The notes beneath the pieces are model-generated. The model did not search any database. It was not told the DNA's origin and worked only from the letters and a program-made list of their open reading frames with translations. Shown here in pieces: positions 14,410 through 64,000 of a stretch of 64,000 bases of DNA. Every line of letters starts with the position of its first letter. The stretch's first letter is position 1. Origin of the DNA: Acanthochromis polyacanthus (lineage: Eukaryota > Chordata > Actinopteri > Pomacentridae); assembly GCF_021347895.1 (NCBI RefSeq), contig NC_067121.1:34335974-34399973 (forward strand), read 5' to 3'. Made by a program: the position numbers and the translations under genes.

Positions 14410-17139
14410 ACGTGTTGACCCAGCTGGAATTATATTCACTGAGTAAAGTTTACAGAAGTGTGGATATTTTAAAGCAACACAGAATGTCTGAGATCATTAC
14501 TGTGTTAAATTCCATCATATTTTGAATTTTTACCCTAAACGACTCAATTGTTTGACTTCACATAAAAAACATTCTAGTATAAACTTGTGCAGAAATTGGG
14601 TCATACAAATTCACTAGGATGTAAGAAATTAAGTGTTTGTTGCTCAAAATTCCCTGCTGAACAACCAGACCCCTGCTTGTTGTGGACCCGCTCAGTGTTT
14701 AAATGAAACATGTGCCGATGGTGCAACTGAACCCGAAACAGCCGATAGGATCATGTTTACTTTTAACATTTCCAATGATCACAGTTAAATGAGCACAAAG
14801 TGACCTGCCCTGGTTGTCTTCACCAGATGAGGCTACAGTATTGATCAAACACTCATGTTTAACCTCCTGTGGCAGTAAGAATATCTTGACATTCCATTAA
14901 CAAGTTGAGTTTACAGCTGTGTGTTGAAGCGGTAATCGAGCCTGAACATGTAGCTGCCATGGATACACTGGAGCTGCTGTGCACTACTTTAAAAATATGT
15001 ACCGTGTCCTGGAAGGATCCAGCATAGGAATGCTCAAGAAATTCTAAGGTAGTTGAAGAAATCTGAACACGATGGCTTTCCAACAGTCAGCTGCGATTCA
15101 GGAATAGGACAAGGAAGAGTAAAATTTACCTCCATTTCTTTTGCAGTTGTTGCAGTTGGGCTTTTAATCAGTGAAATCTGATCTTGACCTGCAAATCAAA
15201 AACTACTAAACACTTAACCATTAACTCGTTGTGTCAAGCTTAAATCCAGATTTAGAGACGAGATAAAACGTGAAGTCGAAATACAAGAAGAATTTTGAGA
15301 AGGTTTATTTGGTGTCTTTGAGGATTAGCGGTGAAGTCTTTAAACTAGAGAATCGAGTAGCGAGTCAGAAGATTGTTGTGTTGCACGTTCTATCTATCAC
15401 CAGAAGACGTGTCTGATGTTTAAGTGTCTGTGATGCACTTTTGCTTGCCAAACCCAGAACAGATTTGTGTCGGAATTCTGTCTGTCTGAGCTGCAGGCTC
15501 GATTAAAAGCAAGTATTCTCCAGCTGTTCGTTTAACCGCCTGTGCTCAGAAATTCAGTCTGAAATTCAGAGCAGCATCTGAACTGTCCATCAAAATTTAG
15601 TTTTACTTTCCGATCACACACAACAGCAGGATTCAGTGATTTGGAGACTGCAGCCGAATTGTCTTACTTTATTTTCACTGTTTCTCTGCCTGAATGTTGG
15701 TGTTTGTGGTAGAAGAAGTTCTTAAACTGTTTTCTTCAGCAAAAAATGCAGTCAAGGTCCTGCATTCATTTTATACTCATGAGTGACGAGTGAAACAAGT
15801 TTTATCAGAACAAATATACTGACATTTACCTAATATCTGTTTGACGGGGAGCTGTTATTTCTGATATAATGCTGGGCAGTTGAATGAAACACATTGCATG
15901 ATGTTTACAGCCTGTGACACTGTCCACAGTGCTCTGATCCTCCCAACAACACATTAGTGTCTATGTAAATGTTCATTCATACACAGTACATATGAGAAGA
16001 TAAAGCAATCTTTATTGTCCTTGATTTGTTGATTTTTTTCTCTCTCAACCAAACAAAAACAATCAAAAAGTACTGATAAGAATACAGTTTATAGTACTGG
16101 ATTGATAAGCAGCATCGGTAAAAGTAATAGTACCATTAAGATCTTAATGATGCCCATTTCTAATGAGGAGTCAGGGTAGATTGTGGGGCTGCAGCATTTC
16201 TAAATTCCTCCCTGTTCTAACTGCCCATCATGATCAAAACTTGAAGTTTTTCACTTTGTAAACATTGGTCTTCTATACGCTAGAAGACACTAGTGAAAAT
16301 AAAGAGTCATGATATTTCCAGTTAGTCTCAAAAGCATTAATTCAGCCTTCAGGGGTTTCATGTGGAGCAAACCAAAAAATAAACTCTCTCAACTTTTAGG
16401 GTGCAGCTTTATGCGTCATTCTTCACATTTTGTTTCTGGTTTAAACATGTATACCTGAATGACTCCAAGAGTCAGAGGTGAGCTGGTGTGCTAGAGCTGC
16501 AGCGAAAGCAGAGAGGTGGGTTAAAAATTAGAAGCAACAGTGTTGAGTTAGAAGTTATTTGGATTTAAGAAGGGATTATTTTCAGGAAAAAAATGTAATG
16601 CTTTGAGATTATTTCTCTGAGGTTTAATCAAGGACTGAAGAGAGGCTGTGAAAAAAAGAGGTTTTATGTTCAGGGAAAAAAATGGAAAAAATAATGTTTT
16701 ATAACAGTCCAATGAGTTCTGGAAGGCACTGGCAAAATGCTGCTTTTTCAGTGGAGATGTCACATCTGAAAATACCCCCTGACAACCTGCTGTTGCCTCC
16801 TAACTTGGAACCGTGTTTTTAGTATCAGAGTTAGTAACAGGAAAAGCACTCAGAGAGCGCAGTACTCCGCCAGCGCCGCTCAGTCGTATGATTTCCGACA
16901 GATAAGTCTCGATAAGTCTGCACTGGTTGATCTGTAGGAGGATCTCAATCATCAGCAGACAGCTGATATAGTGTTCACTTTCAGAATCACAATCATATTA
17001 AGCCTTAATGGCTGATTAAACGTACACAGCATACAAGGAATCTGGTTTTGGTTGGTGTCACCCTAGGAATAAGGAAAGAGAATAATAATTTTAAAAAAAA
17101 ACTAAAGAAAGAAGAAATGTAATAAAAATAAATGTATCA

Positions 17140-17480
17140 CAATATATGCAGCTATTTACAAGCCAGAAAGGAATACACACAGTCGTGAAAAATGATAATG
17201 GCATGATACAGTGCAAAAAGCAAAGAATGCTGTTGTCATAGTTATGGTGACGCCATGCCGCCATCTCACAATGATACAGAAATCTTTAACAAATCCGTGG
17301 ATCCAAACTATGGGCCGCATCACTGCCAAAATGTAGTTTGTTGGTCCTTGTGTCATTTCTGACCTTTCCTGAAAATTTCATTCAAATTTGTTTGTATGTT
17401 TTTGAGTAATGTTGCGAACAGACAGATGGACAAATGTACGCCAATCATCGCATAACTCCGCCGTGTTCCTTGTCGGAGTA
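17140..17480 (+). repeat. Non-LTR retrotransposon 3' tail (RTE/Rex-like) remnant
   Basis: The run cctttcctgaaaatttcatt, then gagtaatgttgcgaacagac, then ggacaaatgtacgcc and a cggagtaatt end, resembles a 3' tail common to fish RTE/Rex-type retrotransposons (tcatgaaaatccgttcataac, then gctaacagacagac). The 5' boundary is not defined and no reverse transcriptase frame is present. Confidence 0.45.
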
Positions 17481-18666
17481 ATTAGGGGAAGCCTCCATTG
17501 CGGATGTGACACCAACAGGCTTGCAAAGACAACAATCAAGCACTCCGAGTGATACTTTTGGTTGTCGATGCCGCTTTGATGCCTGAACTTTAATCCCCGC
17601 TCACAAAGCGAACTAACCGCCCAGTTTGTTCTGCTGTGATGTTGTCAGATTTACGTGCGTGTTTTCGCACAGAAAACTGTCTCGTTGAAGCGCTGGCTAT
17701 CTTTTACTCTGTCAGCCCGGCGTGTTTGTGTGATGTTGTTCTCTCTCACGTTTACAGGTCTATCTGATTCCCTTAGCTTTAGCTGAGCAGATAACAGCTC
17801 TGTCTGAATGAGCCTGTCTGTTCTGTGTGTGCGAGCCAAATAGTGATATCTTACCTTTTTCCCCTTGCTCAATTTCTATCTTTCCTGCCACACTTACCCT
17901 TGTCAGTGCAGTCGGTGGCCGCCTTCTGTATGGCAGGTGGATATTTGAATTTATATCTGCACATGTGTTCTTTTGATGCAGTAAATGTGAGTTGTCTGAC
18001 TACTTTTATCACATCAGATGTGCCGTGTGTTGCCGTAATGTAAACTGCAAAGCCAGCAAAAGGACTCCTGATATAGTGCTTTAGTGGGCCCAGCAGTAAA
18101 AGAAAACTAACATGTTTAAACGTAGAGGCAGTGCACATGAAAGGATCCTGTTATCTTGATTAATGCTTGTTAGCAGCAGGAGGAAGGAACGGACAACTCA
18201 GAGACTAAAAAGCGACTGTTTGTGAGGAGCAGTCAGCTCAGTTCATCAAGTTCAAATGTTGTAGGGGGAAGACAAAGCAGCGTCTCCTGACTGTAATCAC
18301 TTCTCTTTCTTTATCTCCTCTGTTCCTTCTGGTTTTTAATCCCGGCCCCTTTTGATTTAGTTATTTTTGCGGCAGGTTTTCTGGCCATATTTTACCTGGC
18401 TTTTTAATAATATTTCCGCGCTCAAACGCACAGTCTGCCTTTTCTCTCTCCTTTATCTCTCTCCTTCATCCTCTCAGTCGTGTTAAATTGAATGCTGCCT
18501 CGTCTGAATGAAATGTTGTAAATATTGGCTCAGCACAGGTGGGGGAACAGCAATTTGAAAACAGTTCAAAAGACAAAATTAAATGTTTCACTGGCAAATG
18601 AAGCGTATCACAGTTAATAAAATGACAGAGTTTCTCTAACTAGTGCCGTCATGTGTTCTCTCCCAG

Positions 18667-58016
<39,350 letters not shown>

Positions 58017-59089
58017 GAGAGGATGAAAATGACACAAATAGGGGTAAAGGGGTAAGAGAGGAAGGGAGGGAATAGGAGGATGATGAAAAGGCAACTAGAG
58101 CTAGAATAATGTGAAGAGAAGTTAAAGGGGAGAAAGATGAAGAGGCAAAGTAATAAAAAGAGACAGAGAAAAATGAGCCTAGGGAGGATGGAGAATGCGA
58201 GGGCAGGGGAGGGAGTGATTGATGTAATTTAAAGCAATAAGTGTTGAAACGCTGATATGGTTGAGCACAGATACTGAGACAATGCAGAGGCTGCTTCTGC
58301 TCGGGGCAGCAACAATTTGTTAAACGCTTTGGACAAAGAAAAACAACCCAAACATCCAAGACTCGATTTAATTCAGCGCTCACGTATGGAATAAGAAACA
58401 GCAGGAAACAAGGAGGAAGACGTCTCTCGTTCTTGTGTGTTGACCTGATCTTCACGTCAGCGTGTATGTTCGTATGTGAGGGGATGTGTGAGCACAAAAA
58501 GGCATAAATGAACTTGTATGTGTGAGTGTGTGTGTCTGTGTGTATGTATGTGTGTTTGCATATTTAACAGAGACTGAACAAAAGAGTCAGAGAGAAATCA
58601 CAATTCCCAGAGACAACTTAAAGACAACATTAATGCTATGCGCCGCATAAGCTGCGGCATTAGTTTTTTGGGACAAGTGTGCAAGAACAAACATTTAACA
58701 TGGAAGTTCAGGAAGTAGGATAACACACGGGGGAATAAAACTGATGTTTGACTATAAAGAGAATAGGATGACGAGGATGTATAGAGAGAGAATCGGTCTT
58801 GGAAGTGAGACGATTGTACAGAAACTGTTTTTATTCCATCTGCAGTGGCAGAAAAGTGAATTATTCAGCTTGCTACTCCATTCCAAATGAAAATGATGAA
58901 TCATTTAAATCCTGCAAAAGATTCTCCCTCCTCTCAGCCCACAAGGAAAACAGACATTGTGAAAAATTTAAATGATTTAGGGATGTGATCCCCCCCCACC
59001 CCTCCTCACCCCCTCCCCTCATCGCTCTCGTCCCCCCCAGCTTTTTGTAGTCGAGTGTTGGTATGTTTACAAAGACCCACTCTCACACA

Positions 59090-59091
<2 letters not shown>

Positions 59092-59120
<29 letters not shown>
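59092..59120. repeat. (CA)n microsatellite in 3' UTR or downstream DNA
   Basis: About 15 CA units, preceded by a short C-rich stretch at 58990-59040. Confidence 0.92.
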
Positions 59121-59125
<5 letters not shown>

Positions 59126-60203
59126 CGCAAAAGAACTGATTAGTACCACAAGGCTTTGATTGTACTACAGTAAATTATAAAAGCCAAACCATCCACAAAT
59201 ATTCCATTTACTATACGGAGCAATGATGACTCTATTATCGGTCGCTTAAATGTTTTTATGGAAGAGTTCAGCTATTTTTTATTCCCAACCCTCCTCTTTT
59301 CCTAATAGTCTCACTTGACACACCTTAAGGACAAAGTATGCATGACATATGAGAACAACAAAGTGGCAATCAGTCCCCACTCTGAACATTCATAGTGCCC
59401 AAATGAAAATTTTCCACACATCTGTAATGAAATTGTAGGGGAACAACGCCACAGAGACACCCGCAGCAGGCTTTTTGTTCTTGTTAAAGGTCAGGATGCA
59501 AATGAGCTGGAGTTTTCAGCTGGAATGCACTTTTATACTGTGTGATGTTCAATAATAGATAATGAATAATGTCAAAGACTACAGTTGTTTTATAAGATGT
59601 CAATTAAAGGAAAAGATACAAATGTCTGACTGTATGTAAAAGCATTTCAAATGTAAATACCACTGAATATTATTGCTAAGAAGAGAGTATATAAAATGAA
59701 AAACGAGTACAAAAAAACAAAGCAAAAAAAAAAAACAGAACTTAGATGTCCAAATGGAGCACTGTCGGGACTATCTGTATGTACTGTAGATTAGAAATGG
59801 ATTTACTGAGCTGGACTTTAACAGCCTCCTGGACTGAAAACAACACCATGTATTCAACATCTGTGTTTGGGTTTGTTGTGTGGTAGCTCTTCGTCTGAGA
59901 TGGACAAGCCAAGGATTCAATTATACATGTGGCCTCTGGCAGAAGTTTGTTGTGCAAAATTTTAGTTGCAGGAAGCCTGTGAGCTCGCCTGTCCTCGTGA
60001 ACAGCCAATTTGATGAAAATCAAATGGAGTGAGGAGAAATTCCCCTATAAGGCGTACAAAGCAAACAATATATATATATATTTTTTCCTGAAAATCTGGA
60101 TTATTATTCTGCAAAAGTAGAACAAAAATGGAATTTGTAATGAGTTTTGTATTGCCTGAGAGACATGGAGGTTTTACAGATGGTTACTTCTCTTTAGAAA
60201 TGT

Positions 60204-60209
60204 AATAAA
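60204..60209 (+). terminator. Candidate poly(A) signal
   Basis: AATAAA lies about 2.2 kb after the cadherin stop and is followed within 40-50 bp by T-rich sequence (cttctttcatctttcgtg). It is one of several AATAAA copies downstream; the copies at 58152 and 58734 are equally possible for a shorter 3' UTR. Confidence 0.3.
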
Positions 60210-63200
60210 GTCTACATCAAGGAAAAGTGACTTCTTTCATCTTTCGTGCATTTCAGGCAATACAGCTCAAATACCAAATAATACTGCTTTTTTTCTTGGC
60301 CTTAGCAAATACTCTTATTTTGCAGAATAGTAATTGAACCTTCAAATTTATTGAATTTTCCTGAAAACCTAATTTCTTTGAGTCCAGAGAGGATTTTTTT
60401 GCCACATATCTTAGCTTGAATGTGGATGTCTTTGGTGCGCCATCGCAGAAATGTCACTGTTCTGTTCTCACTGGTCCACTGTAACGTTTCCTCACAAGTC
60501 GAGTCAAGCTGCCAGCTTCGTTAGTGTCCACCAGTTTGGTCCGCCATAATCTTGTCGTCATGGTCTTTCCACTGTCAACACCTAATCAATCAGGAAGTCG
60601 GGCTGCTTTCACTCAATAAAATGAAACCCATTGACACCTCTGTACTCTGTACCTGAGCCACAGACTTGCCCACACAGTGCCACTGTGCAAACTGGACGGT
60701 ATCAGGACCAATGTACAAAAACTGCACAATACTTGGAGAGGAGTGGAGGCGGTGCAGAACCTCAGGGAGGACTGAGTTATGATCAGTTTGGGCTAATTAA
60801 CAATATCTCAACTCTCTACATTTGAACAAACCTTTTTTTCAGTTATGTAACGTTGATTAAAAATTCTGAAGGCTGTTAGACACTTAAGGGATGATTCTGG
60901 TTTATTACAAAGTGGAGCTTCTTTGAATCATTTCTGCCGCACTTCCTATCAGTAGTTATAACACTATAGGCAGCAAGTTAATTGTTGAGATCTGAAAGTA
61001 AATGAAATTGCTAAAAAGAATTCTAATGGGGCAACAAACACAAACTTACTTGGAAAAATGTAAATTCAGCTGTTGCGCGATGTAATGTTCTCATTGATGT
61101 TTAAACATTTGTTAATTAATCATAATAAAAAGCATCTCCAGTGATGATCACATGGAATGTGTCGGTCAGATCTTCCTCGTCTGAGTGAGTGACGGAGCAG
61201 AACCCAGGTTTCCCGAGAGAATTTGAAGCAAACTTTTGAAATGTTACGAAAAATTAATCAAAACAAAGCAAAAGAAAGTGCATTAGGCCTGTTTTCATTG
61301 ATCACTTTGTAATGAAAATAAATAAAAAATAGGCTGTTTAGTGTCATCAGAAGGTGCCAGTATAGGCTATATTATGCATGGCTGCAATAAGCAGAGCAGA
61401 AGAAACCAGAAACAAAACCAATGACATCCCCAATGCTCATCCTACCACACTATGTAATACCCGAGAAAAAAAATGTACATTTCGTCTCAATACATAATAT
61501 ATCAAATGCCCCAAATACCAGGATGTCCAGGTATATTCTCTCTCATTTTGCTGTATGCAAGCTAAGCATGCTTCTCTGGCCTTTCTGACCCACAATCCTC
61601 TGTGCAGCATGAGATATATCGCATACATCAAGCAATAAACTTGAGACGTCGAAAGTGCACAAGCAGCTTCTTTCACATTGCAGACTGTGACAGATCTAGA
61701 AGCAAGATGGTCAAAGGTAAAGGCACGATTTAAAGATGTAATGGTGTATTCCAACTGCATCATACTATGAGCGATATTACATACTTTGTAAAGGCACCTG
61801 TAGTACATACTGAGAGGGAAATGAAAATAATGCAATTTGGAAATCTTGTAGAAGAAGAAACAAAATAAAGGTTGCCATTTTTCTTTCGTGTCAGTTGGTA
61901 TTGTCCATGTTTCATGCTCTCCAGCAAATAAGACAATGGAAAAAAAGCAGAAACTATCATTCATGTGAATTGAATGTTCACCAGAAGTATTTCAAAAAGG
62001 TGTTTTGATCACCCATTTTGCGTAAAAACTCTTTTTCAAACAAACATCTTAAGTCAGCGTAAAATTTTCTTGTGAAATTGGGGACGTTTTTTTGAAACTT
62101 GCCATTTCCTTGCAAATTTCTGATGTAATACTTTCAACGTGATTATGGAAACGTAGCTAGTCTGAGTGAACCCTATGAAGAGGATCAGACTTTGTCTCCT
62201 TCATAGTCCAGCTATGTGCTTCCACCAGTGTTCATTAACTCATATTCGTTAGCTGGCTAGCTGCGCTGTTGATGTTTTGCCAGTTGCTAAACAGTTTCAT
62301 GTGCAATACCACCTCCGCTGGGTTGGGGGATGCCTGACCCTGATTTGCATGTAGCTCGGGGGCCAAAACAGATTGTAATCAGATGTTAGTGTAAATGAGA
62401 GAAGCTTAAATGAAAAGGTGCAAATGAGGCTGTAGGGGGTGTTCCCATTTGGTTTTACATGCCTTTTGATCTTGCCCTATTTGACTTTGTTGCAGCAATG
62501 TTTCCGAGTTCCCAGCAATTAGTCTGGTGTGTACAATGAACTAACAGAAATGATGTCAAAAACTACAATTACAAGACTCAAGTTGGGACAAACCAGGATT
62601 TTCCTTCAAAAAAATGAAAATGACAGCTTAAAATTACTTCAATTTCACTGGTACAAATTAAATGACCGCTGAAGAATGAGCATTGTTGACAGCACAAATG
62701 TGTTGCTTCACCAATACACTATCTGTGCATTGTTTTCCTTTACATTTATGTATAATGTGCCAACTTGACTCAACACACGCACACACGCATTATACCAATC
62801 CCCACTTTTATTACAGTATTGACGATTCTTTGGCAGCCATTGCAAAAGCAATTAGCATGGTATACCAACAAGTGACCTTTCTCGCCGTTCTAATTATATG
62901 GTTTATTCCACAGTCTTGATTGGCTCCAGGTGTCTCATCTTTGCTGATTCAAAGCTCGGCATTGGCTGATTGGTCAAAATCAAAGTGATAATTCTCCTGA
63001 TTTGTCTTATTTCAGAGTTCTGGAGTGCTGTGCCGACTAAACCACTTGACAGAGCTGATTATCCCACCTCCTGAGCCCAGCAAATTGGTTCAATCAAAAG
63101 CGTGATTTGTTGAATCAGTTGTTTTAAATAGAATAAAAGCCTGCAGTCTCTGCAGCCCTCCACAGATCTTTCTCAGTCTTTTAGCTAGCTTCGATGCACC

Positions 63201-64000
63201 AACAGATGAAAGTGGTCGACCAATTGCGAAGTCCTCTGCAGAAAATAGCTGCATACTGAGCACAGTGAAGCCCCACTCAAATGACAAGAGCAGCTCCCTA
63301 ACTATCCAGACATATAGTGACTGCATATGTTGCTTAAAGGCTAAAAGTGACCTCTGCTCCTCTTCTTGACCCTCAACAGGTAGACCCCCTATTGGTTCTG
63401 CACCTCCTCCCCTCGGTGACTTCATTGCTCCTGCACGATGTTGATACAATTTCACAATTGCGTGCTGAACAAAGTGTATTTATTTCTGTTGTACTTTTTC
63501 TTTTTGTAAATTTGAATAAAAAAGGAACTATTTCAAAGAGATGAGTCAGACCTGCTCTGTGCTCCCTTCTACGGCTTCCTGAATTTCTGGATAATCAGAC
63601 TTCTGTTGCTGGCGTGTGCCTTCTGTTTGTGAATGTGAGTGTGTCTGAGAGGGAAACAGACAGTCAGGGCGCGCTATTGAGGGATTTGCCGTGCAGCGCA
63701 TACAAATGTGTGCTCACCTCGTGAGCATGTGTCTTGTTGTGAGTAGGTGGGTGTGCCGTGTCAAATTGGCCCCTTGAAATTTCTGAAGCAGAGACAGCGA
63801 GTGTGTATGCGTGTCTGACTGCAGGATGAAGGAACACCGTGTTTGGTCTGATCCAGCCCGATGGGGGGATGTAAGGTCAGTAATAGAGGACAGACGGAGA
63901 GTTCTGCGGAGTAATCACGCTCTCAGACGAAAGAGGAGAGTTCTCTGTTTGTTTGCCAACAAATTAAAGAAAAAAGAAGAGAGGACATTTGAACTCCAGA

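Larger units (their letters stand above)
58017..64000 (+). other. Cadherin 3' UTR and downstream DNA
   Basis: No further coding sequence is supported. The first 250 bp after the stop is purine-rich, continuing the composition of the coding tail. AATAAA hexamers occur at 58152, 58734, 60204, 60615 and 61319, so the end of the transcript is uncertain. A C-rich run (58990-59040) and a CA repeat (59092-59120) are present. 60.7-64.0 kb is AT-rich and shows no gene or element that I recognise. Confidence 0.5.

Noticed and set aside
61437..61964. A 175-codon open frame on the minus strand
   Set aside because: It has no recognisable motif, is rich in Cys, Tyr and His with no repeat pattern, and lies in AT-rich downstream DNA. 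A random frame is the simplest reading, though transcript data would settle it.
63090..63455. A 121-codon minus-strand frame near the window end
   Set aside because: It shows no domain, start context or splice structure; similar frames occur by chance in this window.

Overview
This window is vertebrate nuclear DNA, almost certainly from a ray-finned (teleost) fish. It has long AT-rich introns, GT-AG exon junctions, many microsatellites, and a dense mix of Tc1/mariner and hAT transposons plus tRNA-headed SINEs of the kind common in fish genomes. There are no operons, bacterial signals, CRISPR arrays or rRNA genes.

The only host gene I can support is the 3' two thirds of a type II (classical) cadherin on the + strand, best matched to cadherin-24 (cdh24). 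Nine coding exons run from 18667 to 58016 and join in one reading frame of 958 codons plus a stop, opening with the last two bases of a split codon. They encode EC3 to EC5, the membrane span, the p120-catenin juxtamembrane site and the beta-catenin-binding region. The signal peptide, propeptide, EC1 and EC2 are not visible, so the 5' exons probably lie upstream and bases 1-18666 are intron. The cytoplasmic tail is unusual: about 570 residues, against roughly 155 in mammalian CDH24 as I recall it. The extra length comes from an added 490-bp exon, a long Gly/Ser-rich first part of the last exon, and a Lys/Glu-rich C-terminal extension.

The introns form a layered transposon archive. 1-18.7 kb holds a pogo/Tigger-like TA-flanked element (5.5-6.3 kb), an apparently intact Tc1-like transposon with an uninterrupted DD34E transposase (10.19-11.83 kb), a SINE right beside it with a 13-bp target duplication, a degenerate Tc1-like element (13.4-14.4 kb) and a non-LTR retrotransposon tail (17.1-17.5 kb). 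18.8-35.2 kb holds long polypurine tracts, a 103-bp CA repeat, a broken Tc1 transposase (26.8-27.0 kb), a diverged tandem array of about 0.63-kb units with a 234-bp MITE in one unit (27.7-30.4 kb), and a degenerate Tc1 element with a nested SINE (32.8-34.3 kb). 36.5-41.9 kb holds a SINE split by a hAT element, both with clear target duplications. 44.6-48.0 kb holds a mariner remnant and a SINE fragment. 55.2-56.2 kb holds an inverted-repeat-bounded, internally duplicated unit that starts 25 bp after a splice donor.

From 58017 to the end there is 3' UTR and downstream DNA with several poly(A) signals and no second gene that I can support. The best candidates for something undescribed are the expanded cadherin tail and the 55.2-kb repeat unit. 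No novel multi-gene system is evident.
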